Source: Apostichopus japonicus
Lineage: Eukaryota > Echinodermata > Holothuroidea > Aspidochirotida > Stichopodidae
DNA length: 62,000 bases
NCBI RefSeq assembly: GCF_037975245.1
Contig: NC_092572.1
Span: 26,454,989 to 26,516,988, forward strand
Reading direction: 5' to 3'
This document shows, piece by piece, positions 14,008 through 27,301 of the stretch; position 1 is the stretch's first letter, and the number at the start of each line of letters is the position of its first letter. The notes beneath the pieces were generated by a model. That model saw nothing but the letters and a program-made list of their open reading frames with translations. It was not told where the DNA came from and did not search any database. Made by a program: the position numbers and the translations under genes.

Positions 14008-14776
14008 TTTTCTCTGTGTGAACTCAAAAACTTCACATCAATCGAGTACATGATCATTTTTTGAGAGAGAGAATTAATTCATATTTTTTCGAGTAAAATT
14101 CACGAATCTATCAAAGCCATTAAGGCGCGTGTGAGGAGGCGGAACGCCTCTGGGCGTACGCTCCCGACTGTTTTTTCCTGTACTACTTGTTGAGCTCGAG
14201 TGGTCTTCCTGTGTGTGAAGATTTCATCCCAATAAGTAGAGAAAAAAAAAGAAGCTTGGTCAGAAACAAGAGCCGAATAATTTGACAATTTTTCCAGACA
14301 TTGAACGAGTGAGAGGAGCCGAACAAGTGACTATTTAAGAGTCAATTTTTTGTCTTTTGAGCATATATCGCGGTCAACAAGATAGTGAATCCCTTCGCAA
14401 AACGACATATCAAACAGTATATAGAATATTTTAAAGGAAGTTCTTCCGCATAACTATAAAGGTCTATCGACATTTTCACGTGTATATATACCATGTAAAA
14501 GGATTATATTGTAGTATGGTTTTCATATGTTTCTCATTTGTTTTAGGGGGAGACAATTTCTTTTCTTTTTTTGGGGGGGAGGGGTGGGGTAAGCTTTTGT
14601 TTTTTTGTTATGGTCGAAATCATCAATATTTCGGATTGGTTAGCATCATGTTTGATCTCTAGAGTAAGGCAAATATGTCACCAAAACATGACTAGTATTG
14701 TTCGATACAGGTGACAAACGCCTACAATGAAATTACGACATTCCTAACTGGGTTCGAACCTCTGGACATACAATCA

Positions 14777-14849
14777 GCGTCCATAGCCTAGTTGGTTAGG
14801 GTGTCCGCATATAAAGCGGGAGGACCGGGTTCGAATCCCGGTGGAGGCT
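14777..14849 (+). tRNA. tRNA-like sequence, probably a tRNA-derived SINE head
   Basis: A 73-base cloverleaf can be drawn. The acceptor stem is GCGTCCA/TGGAGGC with one mismatch. The A box TAGCCTAGTTGG is perfect, the anticodon stem TCCGC/GCGGG encloses loop ATATAAA, and the T arm is CCGGG-TTCGAAT-CCCGG with a perfect B box. The nominal anticodon is ATA, which is unusual for a real eukaryotic tRNA. Sequence continues into GAAGTTTCTGCACTGTTCTG and then AT-rich sequence and a TA microsatellite, as in a tRNA-derived SINE. A second B-box-like GGGTTCGAACCTC lies just upstream (about 14750-14762). Confidence 0.5.
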
Positions 14850-14899
14850 GGAAGTTTCTGCACTGTTCTGAATTTCCAACAGATAACCGTTTAAAAATA

Positions 14900-14943
14900 T
14901 ATCTTTAGATATATATATAGATATTTATATATATATATTTATA

Positions 14944-14993
<50 letters not shown>

Positions 14994-15025
14994 TATATAT
15001 ATATACATACATGCATACATACATA
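14900..15025. repeat. Compound TA/TACA microsatellite
   Basis: (TA)n with TTTA and CATACA interruptions, adjacent to the tRNA-like sequence. Confidence 0.95.
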
Positions 15026-15981
15026 TGTCTGTAATAACAACAGCGTTTACATAGCTCAAATGTGTCTGTAGTCTACATGTTGTGCATTGAAAACTCCAAC
15101 AGTTAGATTTCCGTTAATCATAGATCGATATGTTTCCGAAGGAAATGGATAAAAGAATTCATTCCTTCTTCCTCTTTCCTTTGTGACATAAGAGCAAGTT
15201 GCTTTGATTACTGAAGTACTCCTTTAAATTGAGTACCTTGGACATTTTGAAGCCTTCGATTCTTTCTTTGGTTTTTTGTTTTTCATTTGTTTATTTCTGT
15301 TTTGTTTGTTTGTTGTTTTGTTTACTTCTCTTTTTTCTGTATTTGCTTTCTTTCTTTGAAATGTTGATGGTCCTGAACAATTAATAATTACATAAAAAAG
15401 GCTAACTTTAGCTTATACCAACTATCATTTCAAGCTACCCCCTGTGTCGTAGACATACACTTGTTCCTGGTAATCGTATTTTATTCATTATATATAATTT
15501 CTACAAATTTAATTTTCCTATTTAAATCAGTAAGATTTGAAGTTTTTCAATCGAATTATTATAAATAAAGCGTAGAGGATAAGCAAATGCTGAATTATCA
15601 TTGTATTCTTTAGATAAGGGATTATACGGATAAATCCTCTCATCTTACTATTAAGGAGACTAACAGACGGAGATATTTTCCGGGTATTAACGGGATAAGC
15701 CGAACAAACGAAGTTTCACACTTAACCATAACATCTAGTTATACATAGAGTTCTTTTTTATTCTCCTATAAGGGACTCAAAGTTTTTATTGAAACAAACA
15801 ATGTGAAAAATATTAACGTTTGATCATTTTATCTCTTAAATTTTACCCCGATTTTAAAGATTAGTAATAACTATCTGTGAACGTAAAGGGTTAGTGCCAG
15901 TTTTCCAAGAATTAGCGAGGGTTAAAAGATTAAGCAGATTAACAAAACGTAATGATGGATAGGTTAAGCATTTAATCTCAC

Positions 15982-16062
15982 CTTTAGTCGTAACAGGCAC
16001 GTGGGCTGAGGACCAAACATTAGGCCTACTCCTACCCAGAGAATCGGCGGCACAAGAAGGTT
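15982..16062 (-). CDS. erg: Erg exon 6 (81 bp), W-containing linker
   Basis: The exon follows a long pyrimidine tract (TTCTTCTTCTTCTCCTTCTC...TTTTGAAG) and ends AAAG|GTGAGA, phase 1 in and out. It encodes EPSCAADSLG then RSRPNVWSSAHVPVTTK (about residues 358-384). The second half aligns with the vertebrate ERG linker RRSAWTGHGHPTPQSK: an Arg/Ser pair, a central Trp, His and Pro residues, and a final Lys at the exon end. Function is unknown beyond being a flexible linker between the Pointed and ETS domains. A second possible AG lies inside the exon (GGGTAG). Confidence 0.72.
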
Positions 16063-17700
16063 CTTCAAAAGCAGAAGGAGAAGGAGAAGAAGAAGAATAT
16101 ATAAATAAATAAATAAAGTTCAAAATATGAAATTAATTGTCTGAAAAGTTTGTTACATTCGACGCCGTAACAGTATTAAAATAACCGAATTACCATATTT
16201 CAATATGAAACTATAAGATATATAAAATGTAAAAAAGCAGATTCTTCCTTAAGACATATATCATCTATTGTTCCTCTCCTCGTGACGAGGTTTATAACAA
16301 TAACAAATCAACTTCCGCTTCGGTTATTGTTATGTAAATTAGTCCATAAGCCTGTTGGAAGACTGTATATATTGAAAGCGTTGTATAGGTCTGTGGAATG
16401 AGTTAATGTTATTGTTTACGATAGTGTTTCAATTCTTATGAACATGTTTTGTGTTCAAGAAACATTGATGTATATGAGTAATGGCTCAAGTAAAAAAGAA
16501 GCAAGGTTTTTTTTTCTTGAGAGACCGGGGGGGGGGGGGGGGGAGAGATTACGGATTACTTTAGAGACTTTAAAACTACTTTAAAAATGTTACACAGAAA
16601 AGCTTCCTGGATAATTGATAACACTACTTTTGAGAAGTGTTAGTCACATGTGGGTGAAAGACAACAATTTGAAGTTTCCTAACTCTTAGAAATATATGGA
16701 TATATAAATTTATGGATATATGGATATATCCATCGATGTCACAAAGGATTTTGTATATTATTTGGACCACAGGTGATACAAATTTCCCGCTCTTCAAATC
16801 AATGAAATTTATTTCTTTTCTGCAAAATTACTTTGAATACTGCCGAATTTTTAAACTAACAATGATATTGTCTACTCAACTTAAACATATAAATCACATA
16901 TCTCGGTTGATAATAAACATGGAACATTATTATCATCATGTTTTTTTCTTTTGTTTTTTTTTTGTTGTTGTTTATTCTTAAATTTATTTTGCAGTATTGT
17001 TCTCATTGGAATACAAAAAGCGCGCCTTTGTAGTACTTTCAGTATAGGTTATCGTTTTCGCTTTGCGCAAAATACTATAAATATGGATGTGATGCTGGGT
17101 AAGCATTAAAAAAAATACAAAACCAGTCAGTTTTTCCTAAAACTAAAACCATTTGAAGATGAATAATAAATGAATATTTCAAACAGCCAAAACAAAAGTT
17201 AGGTTGAGGTAAGCCAATAAAACTTTGAACTTTATCAACAGTCATTGGTATTTCAAGAATCAATGATTAAAACGACTGATCTGTTTTCTTTCCTCTTTTT
17301 TTATTTATATTTTTTTGACAGTAAATAACGGTACTTTTAACGAAATAATTCACCTATTCGTGGGTCTATATATGTTTGTTTTAATATATCACGTATTGGT
17401 GTCTGCACTAGATTCAACGCAAAGTTAATGCTAAAGGGTTGAGAGTGAGTAATCTGATTGAACGGATGCTGCTAGGAAATGAAAATGAAATTAAAACGGA
17501 CGGAAGAGGTCAAAAACAAAAGTTTCAAAAAAAGGGACAAAGATGAAATAATGATATTGATTACGAGGAAGAGAAACCAAAAGTAAGGTACCAGTACTTA
17601 TGAAATATAATTTGATAAACAAGCACACGATTTCATTCAATATTAAAATAGGACCTTAATACGATGTGACTTTAATCATTTTAGGAATTATTAAATTGTG

Positions 17701-18092
<392 letters not shown>

Positions 18093-19544
18093 TCTCTCTC
18101 AATTCAACTTTGAAATAACAACATCAACTTATTTTATATTTAATTATACTTGTAAATACGCGTTTTAGCATTTCTATCTCATATGTAGGTAGGAACGTGA
18201 TACTTAAAATCATAAAATCAATGTTTCTTTCTCATAAAAAAAGATTCAATAATGCTGATACGGCAATGCGGTATGTTAAATCTGATATGTATTCATTTAT
18301 CTGTTTACTTTTTATATATCGTCTTAAAACAGTTTCTTTCGACTTTTGAACTAACTTATTAGTTATTTGCTATTGTAACAATGCAGTTATTTTCTTTTCA
18401 TCAACTGAAACACAACAAAACAAGTCGATTAAAGATTAGATTTTCAGACTTCGTATAGCAAATGGGAGAGAATGCATATATGCAAATTTATGCAAATTTT
18501 GATGGATGTAAGTTAATTATACAGCAGTCGGTTAAATTTCCCACGGTTATACAAAAACGAGATACTCTTGTCCTTGCTTGGCATAATAACAAGATATAAA
18601 ACATGTCGGCAATTATTTTATAAAAATAGAACAAGAAATTTGAAATTCCAAATTATTGTAGCATAGCAACAACAACATAATAATTCCAATAGTAGAGATT
18701 TTTTTAAGTCAGCCCCAAAAAAAAAGCAATATTACAACGAAAAAAATACTTTAAAATGTGTTCATTGATATTTTTTCCCTTTCTTTCGAACAAATGTGGT
18801 AATATTTTAGTCACTAAATCCCTCTTTCAACGATTTCCAGGAGTTGAGTATTTTGTGTTTTAGATATAAAGTTTTAACAAAAACATGAATATCTTTGCAG
18901 AATTTATCACTTTTAAAATACCTCGAATATTTAATATTCAATGTTCGCCATTTTTAATTTTTTTAAATATTTAAGTCTGACAGTTTAAAGAGATTAAAAT
19001 GAAAATGATTTCCCGAAAAAAAAGTATTATTTTAATACATACCTGTTAGAAACATTTTGTTCTCAAAGTATTTCGTCAAATGCGCGTTGGAATAAATAGT
19101 AAAAAGCCGCTCTTCCGTTCGAAGTGTTTATTTAGTATGTTTGTTTGTTTTTATTTACTTTTTGCTTGATGTTGTTGTTTTTATCCTCCTATCCAGATTT
19201 AGCCTAAGTCAATTGTTGATAATACAATAAAACAATTAAAAACAAAAGCCTATTATATTTTTAAACTCAATAATTCTTGTTCTGACAACTATTGTTCTCA
19301 TCTCTTTCCTTTGTTTTTCGTTGCTTTTGTTTTTCGTACTCATGTGGAAATGATACATGAAGTTGAGTTTGAAATCATAAAATTCCGTGAAACAATGCGA
19401 CTTCTCTCGTGTATTTTATTCTATGACACTGTAGCCAGATTCAAAAAAGACGAAGGCAATAAAACTAGAGGTTAAAAAAAACCTCTTAAATTTCTAAAAT
19501 TGGTCTAAATCTCATCCTTTTTCCAAGAAATATCAGTGCTACAG

Positions 19545-19730
19545 CGTTGAATTTCCGTTAGAACAAAATCGAAAGCTTTCTTTTCCGTTGTAGCGCCCAA
19601 TCCAGGAAATTTAAGTCCTCTTCAAGTATTTCTCGCAGCCGATATATGCTTATTTCCGTACGGGAAGCAGATAAACTTCCGTTTAGGAAGAGACAGGAGA
19701 AATCGTTCAATCCCCTGTTTCCGCACAATC
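19545..19730. promoter_or_regulatory. Candidate ETS/GATA enhancer in Erg intron 5
   Basis: About eight GGAA/TTCC ETS-type cores occur in 180 bp: ATTTCCGT, TTTTCCGT, CAGGAAAT, ATTTCCGTACGGGAAG, ACTTCCGT, AGGAAG and GTTTCCGC. A GATA site (AGATAA, 19669-19674) abuts ACTTCCGT (19675-19682). This density is well above the surrounding AT-rich sequence. ETS+GATA clusters are characteristic of blood and endothelial enhancers of ETS genes. The function here is inferred. Confidence 0.4.
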
Positions 19731-20419
19731 GAAAAGTGATTTTCTGACTGGTACAAAAATTTATCGCTTAGACGAATTTTTTCTCTCTTTCGAGATATAC
19801 CCTTTAAGCAAATCGAAACGTCGTAAAATATTCTCTCTTTTTTTTGGTTCTGAGCCTTTTTCTGATTTTTTCACTGATTTTTAAACCAAAAAATTTCGTC
19901 GTTGAAATTGTTCACTGGAACTTTGTAAGAAATGTTTGACTTCTCTTTTTTTTTTTTGCTTTTTCGGCTGGCAATGAAATTCGATTCGAAATCTGTATAA
20001 AACACGACACTGGAAAACACTTGAAGAATTTCTGGCGAACTTAAAATGCCATAGAACTGTGTGCGCTTGTTTAATAGAAAAACGCACCTCTTACGAATTT
20101 TTTTCTTCGAGTGAAAAGACCCCAAGTCTATTTTAATGGAATTTTCAAGTACTCCCATTGGCCTATGCATTTTAATCATTACCGCTTCATCCAATCAGAA
20201 ACCATGTACAAACCCTGGAGGCAGACGACTTCGTTTGCTAAAGTGATTTTAAAGCTCTTGTGCCCGTAGTTTAACTTTTTCCTCTGTCTTCTTTTTTTTT
20301 TTTGCTTCGTATTTTCATTCTTTTTTATCGAGAGAGAGAGAGTAGAGAGAGGAGGGAGAGAGCGTGCATGGTCTTGTTAGGAGAAAAGGTGTAGCCTAGC
20401 CGAAGTCTTTTTACAATTG

Positions 20420-20469
20420 CACGTGCGCCCTTGCGCGTGACTTACCATGGCAACCATTGTTATGCTAAT
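20420..20469. promoter_or_regulatory. SOX-POU composite with RFX half-site and E-box
   Basis: CATTGTTATGCTAAT (20455-20469) differs at one base from the canonical SOX2-OCT4 composite CATTGTTATGCAAAT. Directly adjacent is CCATGGCAACC (20445-20455), an RFX X-box half-site, and 20 bp away is CACGTG (20420-20425) within GCACGTGC. A minus-strand donor-like ATG|GTAAGT overlaps the RFX motif. Confidence 0.4.
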
Positions 20470-21324
20470 TATGTCGTGTGGTTGGAGCGCGGGCCTGGAT
20501 TTAATGAAAGCACAATTCCCACACTTTTTGTTTTTCTACCAATCTATAACTATGCCTGCCTTTTGTTTGATGGGAAAGTGTCATTATTCTCTTAAATTGC
20601 TGAAGAGACAAAAAGTTAAAAAACTGATTCTAAACAATGAGAAATTTTCCCATCTTTCTTTTATTTTTCTTCATTGAGCAAAATACCATGTTAAATGAAG
20701 CAAACTTGTCATTTTGAACAAGAAAGACAATGTGAAGGGGATACAAAAAAAACTATCGAAAATATATATTTTGTAAATTTCGTGACATTTGAACCTTTAA
20801 ATGTTTTGAAAACGTTCTTATTTTTCTTTTTCTTTTGGCTTTGTTGATCTTAACGAAACCATGACGGTTAATAATAACAATAAACTTTGTCTAAACACAA
20901 ACAACCATATATTATTTGTTTAGTGTATGAGAGGAGATATTAATAGTCTGGAGGTTTTCTGCAGAACGTTTGTCCTTGGTGACGAAATGGTCTTTGATCT
21001 GCGACAAAAGTCTAGCTTTTTCTTCTTTTTTAACTTTTTTTTTTGCGTGTAACCGCATTAACATGCACAAGGCGCCACCTAAATAAATACATTCATTCTA
21101 ATGTTAGCTTTAGGCTAATATCTTTATAATAATACATTTCTTATGGTTTTCAATTTTATTCCATTGTTTGTCATAATAGCTCGGTTTTTGTTTGGGAATA
21201 AACTTACACGTGCGTCTCGGTATATCGTTAGATTAGATCAGCTACAACTTTGGTTTTACGACTGAACACATCCATGATATTTAAGCAATTTCCACAGAGT
21301 AGCCACAAGAGCTATATAGCCGAT

Positions 21325-21515
<191 letters not shown>

Positions 21516-21719
21516 TGTATGTCAGTCTGGTTAATGTCAATTATTAAACACTTCCCGTGAATATGACCTTTGACCTTACATCGTAAAAATAAATTTATGG
21601 CCCATCGAACAGTTTCCAAGAAATTGCCCCACACCCCATATTAGTCTGACGAAAAGAAATCCATGTTGTTATTCGTTTTATTTTCATAATAGTTTTTCTT
21701 CTTCTATTATATATTCTTA

Positions 21720-21894
<175 letters not shown>

Positions 21895-23611
21895 CATTGT
21901 CATGATTAATTCCCTGGCATCAATAACACCGGTCGATTCAACTTGTACTACAAACTTCAGAATATGTTTGTGTTCCCGCAATTTCCGGTATTTTCAGGCA
22001 ACCTTACTCAACGAAATTCATTTTCGTTTCCTTCAACCGTATTCAAGTTTTCCTATTATTATTAGCATTTTTTTTTTTTTTTGTCTCTCTATTCTTTTGA
22101 GATATTTGTATTAAATTTGATGAAAAGGGAGAGAAAAAAGTCAATTATTCGACTTGAGAGCAAAAAAAAAAACCTGAGGGATAATTTGGAACACATAACC
22201 CGAACAGAAAAGATCTAATTATGTATTAATTTTGCTTCTTTTTTTTTCACGAGAATATTCAGTAAAAATAAAATACCTTATTTTACTTAAAACCAAACTT
22301 ATTTCGGGTTGCTTCGTATTAACTCTCATAAAAGTACCGGACGATGTTTTTTCCTTCGCCATCTTCTCCATATTTTTTAGATTTTATTTATTTATTATTA
22401 TTATTACTATTTTTTTGTCTATTTTGTTCTTTCGAAAGCGCCACGTGTGTTTTTGCCTAGAAGTCATTTTCATAAATGCCGAGAGAAAATCAGTTTCGAT
22501 TATTTGTGTTTAAAGGAGGCAAGTTTTGTTAATTATTAATTCCGAATTGTATTGTGGGTTTTGATCGCTTGATTCTTAACAAAGCCGAAATATAAATGGA
22601 AGTCAAGATACTTGGAATTATTGCCTGGAGGTGGTGGGGGGGGGGGGGATTCCAAAATGAAAGGGCTCGTAAGAATACAAAATTTGAAAACAGATAAAAT
22701 GCTACAAACAATGATCAATTTTAAAACTAGGTATAAAGTTTTTTTAAAAAAATGGAAGATTTTAGGCTATTCAAGAAGTAGCATGATATCATTGTGTGTT
22801 TTGTAACCAGTGGTTACGCATTAATCTCTTGTTTTCTCAATTATATAGTTTCATGGCGATAGTATTAGACATTTGAACTGGGACAGACTGTGAGATAAAT
22901 GTTTGCACAGTGTAGGCTGTACCAAGAGGTTACATTACGTTAGGCTCATTTTGAACGAGGAGGGGTGGGGGGGGGGGGTGGGTAGGACTTTCCAAAATAA
23001 TTTAACTACACTCATACACCCATGGCTACTAGCTCCTTCTTCCCTTTATTCCCTTGAATTAAGCCACTGATTCTTGTAATCCATTGTTGTTACTTTATCA
23101 AAAGGTTTAAGTGATACCAATACACATAACACATTCTAAAGAACCTGTTTGGCGAAATAAGATGTTGGTTATTGAATACATTGTTACGCCGTGATTTGTG
23201 TGTGTGTCTGTGTTTCTTTGTGTTTTCTTTGTTTTTCTTGCTTTTGATGTTGCTGCTGCTACTGTTGTTGTTGTTTTAATTGGTTTTGTTGTTATCTTAG
23301 GTCGTTTGCGTAAAATAAAATGGAACATTTTACCCTTAGGCTGTTCAACTAACGATGAAAAACCAAATCGAAACTGTAATGTTTGTCTTTGAATTCTAAT
23401 CGGTTCAGATCAATGTGGCTACTTGGTAGAATGTTCCTCATGGGAAGCCATGCATTCCAAAGCCTCTTACTCCAGTCCGCAACATTTTTACGTCGCAAGT
23501 CACCAAGCCATACTCGTTCAATAAGAATATGTATATTGGCTTGCCTTGGTTTTGCAAATGCTTTTATTAGAAGGGGGAACAAACAATGATCTTTAATGAG
23601 AAATGCAACAC

Positions 23612-23612
<1 letters not shown>

Positions 23613-23644
<32 letters not shown>
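23613..23644. repeat. Poly-T tract (32 T)
   Basis: An uninterrupted run of about 32 T. On the minus strand this is a poly-A tract and could be the tail of a retroposed sequence lying to its right, but no target-site duplication was identified. Confidence 0.9.
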
Positions 23645-23650
<6 letters not shown>

Positions 23651-23959
23651 TGCTATATTAACTTCTCCTTGTTTTGCCTAAGCAACAACCTCTTTCGAGT
23701 TAAAGTACTCTCTAGTTTTGCGCGCATAAATTAAAGCGTGCAACAGGCAGCGTGTTCACATCCCTTTATACCCAAAAATTACCGACAGAAAATGAGAACA
23801 AAATCGACGTGACTTTGCAAGAAAAACTACTCCCGAGTGACATGACAGCGATATGAGATAACCTTTTCTTTTCATTCCTTTTTATTTACTTAAATGAAAT
23901 GCAAAGAAAAAAGAGGGTAATATCGCAGTCAACGTGCAAACGGGGGGGGGGGGGGGGGG

Positions 23960-24540
23960 AGATACCTCTGTATACGATCGCGAAATCGAAGCTCGCTCGA
24001 CAAACGCAACCGCAGGCCACGGCTTAAATGTGACTACTGATCGCGTTTAAGCCTCAAAACAAACGAAAATTTGATGGAACTTTCACTAAATTGAAAGCGA
24101 TACTCTCCCCAGGTGTTGCTCATTAGCCCTATGCATATTAATGAGCGTCGCTGACAGGCTATATCAAAGGCTAAACTTAACTTTTGAATTGGACGCTGGA
24201 AATTAACGGTGTTCGAATTACAGACAAATTTCGCTCTATACAGGAAGCTCCGAGAATTGACATTGTAGATTTTTTAGCGGCACGCTGATTATCTTTTTAT
24301 TAGTATAAGTAGTAGTACCGGGGAATCTACCGCTGAAATTTTTCAGTCGAACGTTTGGAACCTATCGTCCACCGGCGCGAGCCTCCCGCAAGTGACGCGG
24401 CGGATTTGATGACATTGTTAGTGTATAGCCCCCGATCAATCTTTATTGGCTTGGAATTATTGTGAATGGGGTGCAAAGTGGCAACGCTGAAAGCAAAACA
24501 GTTAACTCTCGAAATAACTCCCAAATTGTTTACTCCCGAG
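23960..24540. promoter_or_regulatory. GC-richer non-repetitive block, candidate enhancer
   Basis: A 580-bp stretch of high sequence complexity inside a repeat-rich intron. It includes ATGCATATTAAT (POU/homeodomain-like, 24131), TATCAAAGG (TCF/LEF-like, 24162) and CAGGTGTT, with a CpG-bearing segment at 24370-24405. No splice-consistent exon was found. Confidence 0.3.
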
Positions 24541-25357
24541 TGAGATATTTGCTCGGTTTTCTGTCGTATAGATTATTGATGTATTAAGCTCGGTAATCCC
24601 CCCCCCCCCCATCCATTCCTCTCTCCCTTCTCTCTCTCCCTATTCCACATCCACTTCCCCCACACCACCATGTTTACATACCAGGAAAACCGATTCCGCG
24701 AATAATTCTATACCAGTGATATAAAAACATAAGAAGAATCACACACGATAAACGGTTTATAAATAAGATTAAAGAAAACAAAAGTAGAATGAGATTTGCG
24801 CCAGTGTAAGTCTCACTACCGAACGTAACTATCTACAATAAAACTTTTTACGAACCATCATTCGTGATTTATGCAATAAAACCCTTAAAAAAATGACAAA
24901 AAATGATTGTAATGACGTCATCAGTAAACAAACTCTCCCCTTATGTGAACGAGCTGTCGAAAGAGGTTTAGGACACACATAACTGCGTATTCAAATAATA
25001 ATAGAGGATATCCGCTACATCCGCCACTATACCCATAGCGTGTATATCGTCACGTGATAGACTTACACTGAAGCTCGACCACTCAATTACGTAGTATTTA
25101 GCTGGTACATTGTACACATGCAAACACCAGACACATGACCAATAGTGAGCCTCATCTATGAATCCAATTACTGTATCTCCTTCGTATCCCCTCCTTTGCC
25201 CTTCTCTTCCGTCCTGTCTTTGCTTGTTCCCCATTCCACCCCGTCATTTACATCCCCTATCCCTCCGGCTATCTCTCCCCTTCCCCCCACCCCCTCACTC
25301 CCACCGTGCACACTACTGGTACCGATTTATGATGTTTCAAGTTCTACAAAGAATCCT

Positions 25358-25363
<6 letters not shown>

Positions 25364-25440
<77 letters not shown>
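25364..25440. repeat. (TA)n microsatellite
   Basis: About 38 TA units. Confidence 0.95.
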
Positions 25441-25444
<4 letters not shown>

Positions 25445-25997
25445 CACATAATACTGATTTGCTGAATTACATACCGTACGAGCATTCTCGTGTTTCTATT
25501 CTACCAAAAACTTTTCCATCGGATAACCACTTTTCTCAAAATGAGTGAAAATCAAAATCATCAAACATTAACCTCGCCTGATATTATTGCCACATTCTTC
25601 ATTGCTTTCACAACCAGATTTATCTTAGTTAGGCGTTAATGGGTTTGGAAAAGAAAATAACTCTCTCTCTCTCCTATAAAAATCCATCATCGACCACAAC
25701 CACTCAACTTTCTTCCGTTTTTACATATTTTGCTTGTAACATCCGACAACCGTGTTTGTAACTTCTTAAGTATCATATATTTATTTGAGCAATAATTTGT
25801 CTTGTTGGTGTCTATAGACATGAGTGTAATTGTAACCATTTTTAATTTTAAAGTCAACAAAAGTTTTATTAAAAGAAATTCCATCATCAAACCAGACCGT
25901 ATTGTAGCCTCGTTAATTATTAACATCACTCCTTTTACGGTTAATACGTTTAGATGTAACAAATTCCTACTCCACTAAGATATATTATGAACTAAGA

Positions 25998-26029
<32 letters not shown>

Positions 26030-27137
26030 GCTAAATTGAGACACCAAAATCTTAGTTATACCTTGCACAATGTAAGTGATTTTTTCTCTCTTTCTCTATC
26101 TCTCTTACTCGTTGGGGAGGGGTGAGGTGGGGTGGGGGAGGGGTAGGGATAAGAATTCGTTTGTACCAAACATTAGCATGTTAATTATGGGATACTAAAA
26201 CGGTCCCTTTTATTAATTATACCACACACCCTTTCGACTCTTTTCGACCTTATCGCTTACACACACACACACACACCCGTACATTCCCCTGTCAGCTAAT
26301 TGTGTTCTCCTTTAAACTAATTTTGACGTGTCATGTAAGTGGCTCTGATCCAATTCATACGTGACAAAACCTCTAGCCTGTATGAAACAAGATCTGTTTT
26401 CCCTTAACTCTTCAAATATTTTCTCAGTTCCAGTCAAGTATGCCCGATTTCTTGTTCAAATGTTATACTTGAGCAGTCCGAATGCGCGGTGAACCCATTA
26501 AATTGGATTCCCACATCGAGTGTAATACTAACAGAGTCATATTATGGCAATCCATCACAATCGATTCAAAAACTAGTCTCGCGGAACTAGTCAGTGGAAA
26601 GTATAAGCCCAAAATGAACGGAATGTAAAAAAAAAGGGGTTGTTAAGTGACATCATATATAGTACTTTAGTTTCAAGAAGAACAAAGAAGAAGAGAAAAA
26701 GGTCATGCGTATAAGATGATGTCAAGTATTTAATTTAGAAATGTATACTTTTCTTAAAATCTCTCTACTTTAAAAAAAAAATCATCAAAAAAAAAAAAAA
26801 AAACGAGAAAAAAGCAAGAGGGAAAAGTCGAAGTGACCTCGAATTAGTCCGGTCTTTATTTTATGTCAAAGAAACCTGTTGCTATACGCCCTTGTCACGT
26901 GATCAATGGCAAGGATATTAAAGGAGTATTACTTACGGGTATTTCCTTCCTACATTTCTTTCTTTCTTCATTTTTGTCTTCTTCTTTTGTTCATTTATGA
27001 GATTTCGATTTTGTTTGGTTGAATGAATCTCTTGTAAATGTCCGTTTGACAGTGACTCTTAATTAAGTTTCATTTTGTGGGCCCTTGTAATAATAAACAC
27101 ACAATCACGATACTTCTTGTATTTATATGACGTTGCG

Positions 27138-27140
<3 letters not shown>

Positions 27141-27226
<86 letters not shown>

Positions 27227-27254
27227 CCATAATACGATGAAAGCGATTATTATA

Positions 27255-27298
<44 letters not shown>

Positions 27299-27301
27299 AT
27301 A
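27141..27301. repeat. Two (TA)n tracts
   Basis: (TA)n at 27141-27225 and 27258-27292, separated by a short unique spacer. Confidence 0.95.

Larger units (their letters stand above)
9082..15981 (-). other. Erg intron 6
   Basis: No exon is supported apart from those flanking it. The 148-residue ORF beginning at 9126 on the plus strand is T-rich, Phe/Leu low-complexity translation. Notable contents are a 30-bp direct repeat (12036-12105), three degenerate ATGAATATTCAT-containing units (12675-13070), a motif-rich patch at 14105-14225, a tRNA-like sequence (14777-14849) and a TA microsatellite (14900-15010). Confidence 0.7.

Noticed and set aside
20430-20520. Possible minus-strand internal first exon ending ATG|GTAAGT
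   Set aside because: Its phase 0 donor does not fit the phase 1 acceptor of exon 6, and the phase-1 reading contains a stop.
20447-20677. 76-residue plus-strand ORF starting at the RFX/SOX-POU block
   Set aside because: No similarity recognised. The conserved-looking part is the motif block, not the reading frame.
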